This document shows, piece after piece, positions 36,784 to 44,349 of a DNA stretch of 64,000 nt. The position numbers and the translations under genes were made by a program. How positions within the stretch are numbered: position 1 is the first letter of the stretch; each line of letters begins with the position of its first letter. Origin of the DNA: Promethearchaeota archaeon (GTDB lineage: Archaea > Asgardarchaeota > Lokiarchaeia > Sigyniarchaeales > SOKP01). Where the stretch lies: positions 1 to 64,000 of the forward strand of contig JABCSY010000002.1 in assembly GCA_018238625.1 (NCBI GenBank). The letters run 5' to 3'. Below the pieces are notes generated by a model. It did no database searches and had not been told where the DNA came from. It saw only the letters and a program-made list of their open reading frames with translations.

Positions 36784-37309
36784 TTTAATATACCTCTTTT
36801 CAAACCATGTAAAATTTATCTTTTTTTAAATTTTTTTTTCGTTCTCCTAATTTTCATAGGAATTAATTGATAACAAAAATTATTTTTTGTACACATAATA
36901 TTTTGATTGTTATCACAAATTATACTTCTTACATATTTAAACATTACGATTTTAATTCAAAAATTTACTAATAACAGCAACAAATTTTTTTTTTATAACG
37001 AATTCAATTTTTTTCTGTGAAAAAAACGAATTTGAATATAAATATTTTTAATGGGATTAAAAATCTATATAATATCGATATATACCATAAATTAAGATTC
37101 TTTTTTGTTGGGATTTGATTTTTTGATTTTCTTACCAAGGAATTATTTTGGAATGTAGAAATCTGTTAACATTTCATTTTTTTCGTAAGTTAACGCGACT
37201 TAAATTACTCAAAAAAAAATAGTTGCTTAAGTGTGAGCAAAAAATTTCTATTTAGATAATATTAAATAATACTTCTTTCACTAATTTTTTGGTACAAATC
37301 GTGTTTTAA
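36784..37309. other. AT-rich intergenic region between TFB and the receiver-protein pair
   Basis: About 525 bp with no convincing ORF. It contains long T and A runs and several TATA-like elements (ATATAAATATT near 37040, ATTAAATAATA near 37262). It probably holds the divergent promoters of tfb and the first HisKA-receiver gene. No RNA gene recognised. Confidence 0.5.
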
Positions 37310-37456
37310 GGTGAAATATTAATCACGGAAAAACGTAGAAGCTCGAACAAATCGGAAGATGGGTCAAAAAAAGGAGACCACAATTCAAAAACTGAGAAAG
37401 AGCAACCTGAAATTAATAAGGGGGGCAAAACTGAAAAAAACGGCGATAGTCCTCGA

Positions 37457-38365
37457 ATGACTAAAAAAGAAATTGAAAACCTTGATTTGAACGATGAAAA
37501 AATTAAGCGTCTCATGGAAAAATACAAGAGAGAAACGGGTAAATACGTGATTTGGCGGGGGACTGTAACAGAGGGCTTTAAAAAATGGTTAAAAGGCGAG
37601 AAAATATATACACGAGATAAAGAAAGAATATCTTTATATGTAGCTGACGACACTAAGGATGAGTGGCAAGAATTCATTAACATAAACAAAGATGATTTTC
37701 CTACTTTTTCTGAACTAATAAGGCAGAGCGTCAAGTCGTTTATTGAAGACTCTAGTAAAGTTTCGAGCGAATTATCAAAACTTAACCCAAAAACAATATC
37801 CAACATATCTCACGCGTTAAAAGAACCGCTAACTTCTATTAAAGGGTACTCTCAATTATTGCTTGAGAGCGAAGATTATAAAGGTAAATTGAGCAATCAT
37901 GTAAAAGAAACTGTGAAAAATATCTTTGATCAAAGCAATTTGTTAGAAAATATTATAAAGAATTTCTTAGACAACATCAAACCCGATAGTTCTCCATACG
38001 ATATTTTATTAATTGAAGACGATTTAGCGACAATTCGATTGATCACCAGTTATTTTGATAGTAAAAAATACAAGTGTAAGGGTGTAGTTAGCGGAGCGAA
38101 AGGGTTAGAAGAACTACGAAGAACCACCCCTAAAGTCATTTTATTAGACATAATCTTACCAGACTTAAGTGGGTACGATATTTGTAAAACCATAAAAACT
38201 GATAACTCTTTTAAAAAAATTCCTGTGTACTTTCTTACGGCCATTTCGGCGTCTGAGGTAAAAAAACATGTTGAAGAAACAAAAGTAGATGGGTTTATTC
38301 TTAAACCTTTTAACTTTTCTGATTTTGACGTTATTTTTAAAATATTAAATGGAAGAGCAAAATAA
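37457..38365 (+). CDS. RHH-HisKA-receiver protein 1
   Basis: 302 residues from the ATG at 37457. In order: a conserved block VIWRGTVTEGFKKWLKGEKI (31-50); a ribbon-helix-helix-like unit (RISLYVADDTKDEW, then TFSELIRQSVKSFI; 57-95); a HisKA phospho-acceptor helix ISHALKEPLTSIKGYSQLL with His119; and a receiver domain with Asp188/189, acceptor Asp231, Thr261 and Lys283. No HATPase_c domain follows HisKA. The frame stays open upstream to 37310, adding a charged stretch like that of the paralogue; GGTGA at 37310-37314 lies 7 nt before an in-frame ATC, so initiation may be there. Roughly half of its residues match the next gene. Confidence 0.82.
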   Translation: MTKKEIENLDLNDEKIKRLMEKYKRETGKYVIWRGTVTEGFKKWLKGEKIYTRDKERISLYVADDTKDEWQEFININKDDFPTFSELIRQSVKSFIEDSSKVSSELSKLNPKTISNISHALKEPLTSIKGYSQLLLESEDYKGKLSNHVKETVKNIFDQSNLLENIIKNFLDNIKPDSSPYDILLIEDDLATIRLITSYFDSKKYKCKGVVSGAKGLEELRRTTPKVILLDIILPDLSGYDICKTIKTDNSFKKIPVYFLTAISASEVKKHVEETKVDGFILKPFNFSDFDVIFKILNGRAK

Positions 38366-38560
38366 TTAGAGTCAAATTCTCCTGTAAAAATCCTTAATTA
38401 TATGAGAAATTATTGCTTACATTTAGAGATAAAATATTATAGATTACTTACATATTAAAAAAAAAAAAACAATGTTTATTTTTTGTAAAAAATTACTTTT
38501 ATGTAATATTTGATAACAAAGTTAGAATTTTTTATAATTAGTAAATATTTACGGTAAATT

Positions 38561-39565
38561 TTGAACGGTAAAAAGCAATTAAATCACATAGTAAAAAAAA
38601 GGGTGTTAAAAATTCCTGACGAAAAGAAACGCAATAATAATTCGAACGGTGATAATAACTATTCTATACCTAAAGTAACTGAAAACGAATTAAAAAATCT
38701 TGATTTGAAGAGCGAAAAAACCAAAGAACTAATGAAAGAATACGAAGAAGAAACCGATAAATACGCTATCTGGCGTGGTTCTATAACCGAAGGCTTTATT
38801 AAATGGTTGAAAGGAGAAAAGATTTATGATCGCGAAAAAGAGCGAATTTCGTTGTATGTAGCCGATGAAACTAAAGCTGACTGGCAGGATTTTATAAATA
38901 CTCATAAAGAAAAATACAAAACCGTATCAAAACTCATAAGAGAAAGCGTAAATTACTTTATTAAACAGAAATCGGGCTTAATCGGTGAAGATTTGCATAA
39001 ACTAGACGAGAAAACTCTTACGAACATATCCCACGCGTTAAAAGAGCCATTAACATCAATTAAGGGATTTTCACAACTATTGATTGAGAATTATAAGGAG
39101 GAATTGACGGAAGATGTATTTAATACTATAAAAAATATCTTCGATCAATCTTTACTTCTCGAGAATAAAATTATTAGTATTCTAGACAATATAAAAATGG
39201 AAAGTTCTAAGTACGACATTTTGCTTATCGAAGACGACTTAGCGACAATTAGATTGTTAACGAGCTATTTTGATAGCAAAGGTTTTTCTTGTAAGGGTGT
39301 CGTAAGTGGAACAAAAGGATTGCAAGAATTAGCCAATAACCCTTGTAAATTAGTTCTACTCGATATTATTTTGCCAGATTACAGCGGTTACGATATCTGT
39401 AAAAAAATTAAATCAAATAGAAATCTTAAAGACATACAAGTCTTTTTACTAACAGCCATCCCGGGTTCTGAAGTAGAAAAAAATTTTGAGGATAGTAAAG
39501 CTAACGGTTACATCTTAAAACCATTTGATTTCTCTGATTTTGAAGTGCTATTTCAATATTTATAA
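38561..39565 (+). CDS. RHH-HisKA-receiver protein 2
   Basis: 334 residues from a TTG. A 40-residue charged linker, then AIWRGSITEGFIKWLKGEKI (69-88), an RHH-like unit (RISLYVADETKADW and TVSKLIRESVNYFI, 95-134), HisKA with ISHALKEPLTSIKGFSQLL (His158), and a receiver domain (IEDDLATIRL with Asp225/226, Asp268, Thr298, Lys320). As in protein 1 there is no ATPase domain. It could take phosphate from a separate kinase and act directly on DNA, or serve as a phosphorelay scaffold. It lies 195 bp after paralogue 1, so the two arose by tandem duplication. Confidence 0.82.
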   Translation: MNGKKQLNHIVKKRVLKIPDEKKRNNNSNGDNNYSIPKVTENELKNLDLKSEKTKELMKEYEEETDKYAIWRGSITEGFIKWLKGEKIYDREKERISLYVADETKADWQDFINTHKEKYKTVSKLIRESVNYFIKQKSGLIGEDLHKLDEKTLTNISHALKEPLTSIKGFSQLLIENYKEELTEDVFNTIKNIFDQSLLLENKIISILDNIKMESSKYDILLIEDDLATIRLLTSYFDSKGFSCKGVVSGTKGLQELANNPCKLVLLDIILPDYSGYDICKKIKSNRNLKDIQVFLLTAIPGSEVEKNFEDSKANGYILKPFDFSDFEVLFQYL

Positions 39566-39601
39566 AGAAATAGAACTTTTTTCTTTTATTAAAAAAATAA
39601 G

Positions 39602-39705
39602 CGGGCTATGAGGGACTTTCGCCTCCATCTGATAAGGATGGAAGTATCGAACCCCCGACCTGCCGGTTAAGAGCCGGATGCGCTACCTGCCTGCGCTAAT
39701 AGCCC
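39602..39705 (-). tRNA. tRNA-Lys(CTT) with a 30-nt intron in the T loop (59/60)
   Basis: Acceptor GGGCTAT/ATAGCCC, discriminator G, D arm GCGC/GCGC, anticodon arm TCCGG-CTCTTAA-CCGGC (anticodon CTT; 27/43 unpaired). The T stem GGGGG/CCCTC is split by an intron at 39616-39645. Structure: T stem, central helix TTCG/CGAA, 3-nt bulges ATA and AGT, inner stem CTTCCATC/GATGGAGG with loop CTTATCA. Cutting after base two of each bulge gives a 7-nt T loop TTCGATT and a 74-nt tRNA. This is a textbook bulge-helix-bulge at a non-canonical site. Confidence 0.92.
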
Positions 39706-39729
39706 TGTTTACTAAATCACCATTGAAAA

Positions 39730-39834
39730 CGCACCTGGAGGGATTTGAACCCCCGAGCGCTTACGCGCACTGGCTTGCTTGATAGTTTCTATTGTACGCT
39801 CAAGGCCAGCGTCTTACCACTAGGCTACAGGTGC
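39730..39834 (-). tRNA. tRNA-Ser(TGA) with a 23-nt canonical intron (37/38)
   Basis: Acceptor GCACCTG/CAGGTGC, discriminator G as in serine tRNAs, long variable arm (TGCGC GTAA GCGCT), T arm GGGGG-TTCAAAT-CCCTC. Anticodon stem CTGGC/GCCAG. The loop is interrupted at 39776-39798; central helix CTTG/CAAG with 3-nt bulges AGC and CAA. Splicing gives the anticodon loop CTTGAGA (anticodon TGA) and an 82-nt tRNA. It lies 24 bp upstream of tRNA-Lys on the same strand, so the two are probably co-transcribed. Confidence 0.92.
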
Positions 39835-40073
39835 TCTGGAATTACGGTTTTTCGACAAAGTGGTATTATTATCACACTCCACCGAATTATCCATGTTTAA
39901 TGGATGATCTATATTTTCTATTTTTTTTTTAATGATATAGGTATTAAAATAGATTATATTTAATAAAATAAATTTTTTTTTATTTTACTCTCGTAATTCA
40001 TACTTAAAAGAACACTTAAAAGAAAAATATAAATTTTATGTTTCATTGACTTATAATTGAGATGATATAAAAA

Positions 40074-40562
40074 ATGAGTGGGGCCAAAGATTTTAGATAT
40101 TTAATTCCGGAGCGAATCTTTAAATCGATAACTGACAGAGCAGCAGAAGTGTATCCTAACATCGAAAATTACTGGATTTTTGCGGATCGTAAAGAAAACT
40201 TCGGAATAGTTAATAAATTTATTGTTAATCCAGATTTGAGAAAAACCAAAGTTCACGTAAAACCTAGAAGTTGGATGCGATATAAGAAATCGAAAATCTA
40301 CAATATGCGGAAGTTTAAACAAGAGCTTGGAATAGATATAATCTGGCAGGCTCATACACACCCTTCAGGAAACGAGAAATTACACGCAATCGATAAAAAG
40401 ATTTTAAAATATCTCTCAAATGGTGTAATGATAATTGTAATTCCTAATCTTCCCGAAAACGAACCTCCTTTAAAAGCCCATTTAGTTGGTTGGTATTACG
40501 ATAAGCGATACACGAAGAAGCCAATCATCGAGATGATGGTGTTCGAGATAATCCAAGAGTGA
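40074..40562 (+). CDS. JAMM/MPN-domain metalloprotease-like protein
   Basis: 162 residues. DIIWQAHTHPSGNEKLHAID fits the JAMM zinc motif HxHPx(6)SxxD except that the serine is replaced by His. GVMIIVIPNLP and KAHLVGWYY follow, as in MPN folds. The N-terminal LIPERIFKSITDRAAEVYP and NYWIFADRKENFG match the first helix and strand. Asgard archaea encode RPN11-like deubiquitinases of this fold; whether this copy is active is unclear given the Ser-to-His change. No ubiquitin, E1 or E2 gene is beside it. It sits between two tRNA groups. Confidence 0.75.
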   Translation: MSGAKDFRYLIPERIFKSITDRAAEVYPNIENYWIFADRKENFGIVNKFIVNPDLRKTKVHVKPRSWMRYKKSKIYNMRKFKQELGIDIIWQAHTHPSGNEKLHAIDKKILKYLSNGVMIIVIPNLPENEPPLKAHLVGWYYDKRYTKKPIIEMMVFEIIQE

Positions 40563-40812
40563 TTTTAAGCTTAAATTTCTTTCTTTTCTTTTTAAATTTT
40601 ATTAGTTACTAATTTACGAGATTAAGCAACAAAAAGAATCGAAAATAACGCTAGTAAAAAAGGTGTGATTTTAGAATTATCACATTGAATTTTTATTTAT
40701 TTTTTCTTTGTTTCATTTCGATATAAATTAAATACGCAATACAATGAAAAAGTATTAAAATTTTAGATATTTATATGTAAAATATAAGATTTAAAGTTTA
40801 TAAAAACACTAA

Positions 40813-40944
40813 GCAATCGTCGCTTAGCCTGGTAGAACGGAAAAGCGTGCCGAAAGCGCTGGATTGCTAATCCAGTGTCCAAACGGACTCGTGGGTTCGA
40901 ATATCCCATTGATTACAATGGGGTCGGGACTCCCACCGATTGCG
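40813..40944 (+). tRNA. tRNA-Ser(GCT) with two introns (D arm and T loop)
   Basis: Acceptor GCAATCG/CGATTGC, discriminator G, anticodon arm CTGGA-TTGCTAA-TCCAG (anticodon GCT), variable arm GTCC AAAC GGAC. Intron 1 (40837-40853, 17 nt) lies at 21/22: helix GGTA/TGCC with bulges GAA and GAA; its removal restores D stem GCTT/AAGC. Intron 2 (40902-40930, 29 nt) lies in the T loop at 59/60: T stem GTGGG/CCCAC, helix TTCG/CGGG, bulges AAT and ACT, inner stem ATCCCATTG/CAATGGGGT. The spliced length is 86 nt with T loop TTCGAAT. Intron 1 has short flanking helices and is the less certain of the two. Confidence 0.9.
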
Positions 40945-40967
40945 TTCTTATAACATTTAAAAAGCAA

Positions 40968-41070
40968 GGGCCCATGGTCTAGTGGTTATGATTCAATTTT
41001 TAGAAATTGAATAATATACGTCTCGCTTACACCGAGAAGGTCGGGAGTTCAATCCTCCCTGGGCCCACCA
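40968..41070 (+). tRNA. tRNA-Val(TAC) with a 27-nt intron in the D stem (23/24)
   Basis: Acceptor GGGCCCA/TGGGCCC, discriminator A followed by an encoded CCA, anticodon arm TCTCG-CTTACAC-CGAGA (anticodon TAC), T arm GGGAG-TTCAATC-CTCCC. The D arm is interrupted at 40991-41017 by a bulge-helix-bulge: helix GTTA/TAAT, 3-nt bulges TGA and ATA, inner stem TTCAATTT/AAATTGAA with loop TTAG. Splicing restores TATGACG, the D-arm 3' strand seen in normal valine tRNAs, and a 73-nt molecule. It lies 23 bp after tRNA-Ser(GCT), probably on one transcript. Confidence 0.92.
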
Positions 41071-41080
41071 TTTTTTCATT

Positions 41081-41875
41081 CTATACAAATAATTTTCTGA
41101 TTCTTTCAGGTCTAATTGCGCTCAACTTACAATTTTTAAGGTATTTACCGATATCTGCAATAATTCCTGGAGCGTTTGTGTTTTGTCTTAGAATTACGAT
41201 ATTCTCCAGAAATCCGAATCGCTCTATTGACGCGATATCTCGATAATGACCGGTCCTTATAAGAGCTTTTTTGAATTGCCCTTTTGTTTCACCGCTTACA
41301 AAAACGCCCTCGAGATTTTCCACAACTAATTTACCGTAAATTTTTAAAGTCTTCTGATCTAGAATGCCTTGGATTTGTTCTTTTTCTTTATCGATTGAAG
41401 TAATTTTTATATAAACAGGAAAATGATCGATAAAATCGTAAGCTTTAATAATTTCTGTTAACGAAACATCTCTTCCTTTACATAATTGTTTTCTAAGAGC
41501 GTGAAGATTAAGTAAAACATCCGTTTTAGGGTTTAAAATAGCACAATCCACAAAAATTCCAAACCCTACCTTTCCTACGTCTAATAAGACTCCTTTATAC
41601 GTTTGATTTATTTCAACCTCATCGAACTCAACGATGGCTCCAACTTCTTTCTTAAATAAATTAAGAAGGAAGATTTCTTCTGGTCCTGATATTAGAATCT
41701 CAACTCTATCGTCAAATTGTCTTACCTTTTTTATTTGAACTTTTGTATTTGGAAAGCTTTGAGCTAATTCGTTCAAATATTTTCTATATCTTATTGAAAT
41801 TTCTCTTTTATCTTTATCTGTAGAGACGTTATAAATTTTATCGTATAGGACTAAATTTTTTACCATACAAATCAT
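41081..41875 (-). CDS. Conserved archaeal protein with S1-like segment, possibly DUF2110
   Basis: 264 residues. The centre, YKGVLLDVGKVGFGIFVDCAI, reads like an S1/OB strand pair, and the neighbouring EILISGPEEIFLLNLFKKEVG is a mixed alpha/beta segment. The C-terminal GFLENIVILRQNTNAPGIIADIGKYL is well formed. The overall layout recalls an archaeal family of unknown function (DUF2110), an assignment from memory only. A nucleic-acid role is suggested by the S1-like part. It ends 10 bp from the encoded CCA of tRNA-Val on the opposite strand. Start at M1 or at M4 (MVKNL). Confidence 0.6.
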   Translation of the reverse strand: MICMVKNLVLYDKIYNVSTDKDKREISIRYRKYLNELAQSFPNTKVQIKKVRQFDDRVEILISGPEEIFLLNLFKKEVGAIVEFDEVEINQTYKGVLLDVGKVGFGIFVDCAILNPKTDVLLNLHALRKQLCKGRDVSLTEIIKAYDFIDHFPVYIKITSIDKEKEQIQGILDQKTLKIYGKLVVENLEGVFVSGETKGQFKKALIRTGHYRDIASIERFGFLENIVILRQNTNAPGIIADIGKYLKNCKLSAIRPERIRKLFV

Positions 41876-42030
41876 TAAAATAATTATTATAATAGTAAGT
41901 ATAGCGTAATATTTCTTATTTTCTCTTATTCCATTAGTTAATTTTAGCTTAATTTCGTTCTGATAAAATTTAAATTGATAAACTTTTATGATAGTTTAAA
42001 GAAAAGCATAAGAATTTGTTGGTGTGAGTT

Positions 42031-42402
42031 ATGGAACAACAACGATTTAATTATTTAGTTGAAGAACTAAGAAAGTACGACGGTATGGGAGAAATTTTCT
42101 TGTTGGATTCTAACGGCGAGATAATTTTTAAATCAGAAGAATTCTCCTTATCAAACGAAGAAGCTAAAGCTATGCTTGTAGCGTGGAAGCAAAAAGAACC
42201 AGCTCTTAAATTTCAGAATCATAGATATGCAATATTAAAAAATGATGATATTCAATTAGCGGCAAAAAATATTGCTGGGGAAAAGGGAAATATAGTTGGA
42301 TCGATAACAAAAGACGGAGATTACCTCATAGCACATACTCAAGATGAAGGTTTGATTTTACTTGAGTGGTCAATTTTTATAAATAAGATTGCTTGGAGTT
42401 AA
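42031..42402 (+). CDS. Profilin-like protein (Asgard profilin candidate)
   Basis: 123 residues. The order of elements fits profilin: N-terminal helix FNYLVEELRKYDGMG, strands IFLLDSNGEIIFKSEEF, the helix SLSNEEAKAMLVAWKQ, a KFQNHRYAILKNDD strand pair, AAKNIAGEKGNIVGSITKDG, then DYLIAHTQDE and a final helix. Plant and Loki profilins share the pattern (dGxxW, then E at the helix start, then GxKY). Profilin controls actin assembly, and lokiactin lies 24 kb to the left. The alternative is a roadblock/longin-type domain, less likely because of the KNIAGEKGNIVGSI strand. GGTGTGAG precedes the ATG. Confidence 0.7.
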   Translation: MEQQRFNYLVEELRKYDGMGEIFLLDSNGEIIFKSEEFSLSNEEAKAMLVAWKQKEPALKFQNHRYAILKNDDIQLAAKNIAGEKGNIVGSITKDGDYLIAHTQDEGLILLEWSIFINKIAWS

Positions 42403-42627
42403 ACTGTTTGAAGAATTCACCTAATTATTATCAAGTCTTTTAAAATTACTTTTTATTTCTTTTTTATCTGTATCCTGAATTTGAGCAAATAGTTTTTTTT
42501 TTATTGTGAATTTATGTTCAAAAGCTAATACTTTATTTAGACAAAATATAAATTTTATTAAAAATTTCAATATTTTAATAGTAAAAAAAAAATAAGATAA
42601 TTAATTAAAAATTAAAAGGGATAAATC

Positions 42628-43344
42628 ATGTTCCAGCAAGCAGGACGAGGGTACGACATGGCAATAACTCAGTTTTCTCCAGAGGGTAGGCTGTTTCAGG
42701 TCGAGTACGCTATAGAGGCCGTGAGAAGAGGAACAGCGGCTATTGTCTGTAGGAATAGTCATTCAGTTGTTTTTGCCGTCGAAAAAAAGAGTTCCGAACT
42801 TCAAGAAATTATTGGCTCGGAAAAAATATTTAAAGTTGACGACCACATTGGCGCAGCTATCGCTGGGCTTACTGCTGATGCTAGAGTGCTTATTGACAGA
42901 GCAAGAGTTCAGGCACAAGTTAATATTTTAAATTACGAGGAGAATATTTCGGTTAAAGATAGTACGCTTAATATCTGCGAATATCTCCAACTTTTCACGC
43001 AGAACGCAGGTGTGAGACCTTTTGGAGTGAGTTTCCTTATAGCTGGAGTTGATCCAAATGGAGAGGCTTCGTTGTATTTGACAGACCCCTCGGGCGCTAT
43101 GTGGGGTTATAAAGCTTTTGCGATAGGTTCAGGTGCAACTGAGGCGCGGGTTTACCTTGAAGAAAATTATAAAGAAGATATTAGTGATGATGAATTAAAA
43201 TTATTACCTTTAAGAGCTTTAAAAGAATTAATGGGTGATAAATTGAATAAAGAAACTTGTGATGTAGCTTTCATTATAAAAGACGATGTTAAATATAAAT
43301 TATTGAGTAATGAAGAAAAGGAAGATTTATTGAATAAATTATAA
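42628..43344 (+). CDS. psmA: Proteasome subunit alpha
   Basis: 238 residues. The alpha-type signature GYDMAITQFSPEGRLFQVEY and AIEAVRRGTAAIVC is followed by IAGLTADARVLIDRARVQAQ. The N-terminal MFQQAGRG is the gate-forming tail of archaeal alpha subunits. It assembles outer rings of the 20S proteasome; the beta subunit is not in the window. It opens the conserved archaeal proteasome-SBDS-exosome neighbourhood. AAAGGGAT lies upstream of the ATG. The 225 bp before it is AT-rich and includes AAAATATAAATTT, a likely TATA box near 42545. Confidence 0.96.
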   Translation: MFQQAGRGYDMAITQFSPEGRLFQVEYAIEAVRRGTAAIVCRNSHSVVFAVEKKSSELQEIIGSEKIFKVDDHIGAAIAGLTADARVLIDRARVQAQVNILNYEENISVKDSTLNICEYLQLFTQNAGVRPFGVSFLIAGVDPNGEASLYLTDPSGAMWGYKAFAIGSGATEARVYLEENYKEDISDDELKLLPLRALKELMGDKLNKETCDVAFIIKDDVKYKLLSNEEKEDLLNKL

Positions 43345-43468
43345 TCTTCTATAATGTATTTAAAGTTCAAGGTTAGCCCTCATTAATATTTATCAATTAA
43401 TATAAGGCAAAAAATAAAAAATTGTAAAAAATGGGATCCTTCAATAAAGTAATTAGTGAAAAATTTAA

Positions 43469-44260
43469 ATGATAGGAAGAGCAAGAATAGATTTAGGTGG
43501 TTTCATTGTTGGGCGCATAGCAAAAGAGGGACGCACTTTTGAGATGTTATTAGCCCCGGACAAAGCATGGGAAGCGAAAAAATTCATTCGAGAAGAAATA
43601 AACAAACGTCTTATGGAAGGAAGCGAAAAATCTCGCGTTTCTGCTGAAGAACTCTTAAAAAATCCTAAAATTACAATTGATTTAATTTTTGAAAGTTTTA
43701 CCGTGTTTGAAGACTTGAGAAGGGGAAAAAAAGCAACTGACGGCGATATGGAAGCTGTATTTAATACTACAGACGGAAGACTTATCGCAAGCCACATTTT
43801 GTTAGAAGGAGAAATACATTGGACTCAGACCCAACGAGATGATGAAAGAGATAAAAAATTAAAGCAGATAATTACAATTATCTCTAAAAACGCGATAAAT
43901 CCTCAAAACAAAAAACCACACCCATATCAAAGAATTGAAAAAGCTATAGAGGAAGTAAAAGTTAAAGTTGACTTAATGAGAAGCGCGGAAGAACAAATTG
44001 AAGATGTACTTAAACAGATACGAGCAATCATACCTATTAGAATGGAGCAAGTGGAAATTGCGATAAAGATTCCTTCAGCCTTTACTGCAAAGGGCTATAA
44101 TGTTGTTGCGCAATTAGCACAAATTAAAAAAGAGGAGTGGCAATCGGATGGTTCTTGGGTTTCAGTTGTTAGTTTGCCTGCAGGATTGCAGATGGAGTTG
44201 ATTGATAAATTAAATAAGTTAACTCACGGACGAGTTCAAACAAAATTAATAAAATCCTAA
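43469..44260 (+). CDS. sdo1: Ribosome maturation factor SBDS (Sdo1)
   Basis: 263 residues. The family order is kept: an N-terminal FYSH domain (RIAKEGRTFEMLLAPDKAWE), a middle helical domain with TDGRLIASHILLEGEIHWT and KPHPYQRIEKAIEE, and a ferredoxin-like C-terminal domain (IRAIIPIRMEQVEIAIKIP, GYNVVAQLAQ). SBDS helps release anti-association factor aIF6 during 50S maturation. As in most archaea it precedes rrp4. The ORF may begin a few codons upstream, but the ATG at 43469 is the first good start. Confidence 0.95.
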   Translation: MIGRARIDLGGFIVGRIAKEGRTFEMLLAPDKAWEAKKFIREEINKRLMEGSEKSRVSAEELLKNPKITIDLIFESFTVFEDLRRGKKATDGDMEAVFNTTDGRLIASHILLEGEIHWTQTQRDDERDKKLKQIITIISKNAINPQNKKPHPYQRIEKAIEEVKVKVDLMRSAEEQIEDVLKQIRAIIPIRMEQVEIAIKIPSAFTAKGYNVVAQLAQIKKEEWQSDGSWVSVVSLPAGLQMELIDKLNKLTHGRVQTKLIKS

Positions 44261-44349
44261 CCAGGTAATTTTTAACTAATTTTCAATAATGGTTTTTTAC
44301 GATAATTAATCAAAAATATAAATAATAAATAGAGAGTGATTACAAATAA

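Noticed and set aside
36784-37309. Possible small RNA or gene in the 525-bp gap
   Set aside because: Only AT-rich sequence with TATA-like elements; no ORF with family pattern and no stable GC-rich fold.
37306-37806. 166-codon minus-strand ORF rich in Ser and Phe
   Set aside because: It is antisense to the RHH-HisKA-REC gene, whose frame is supported by the paralogue.
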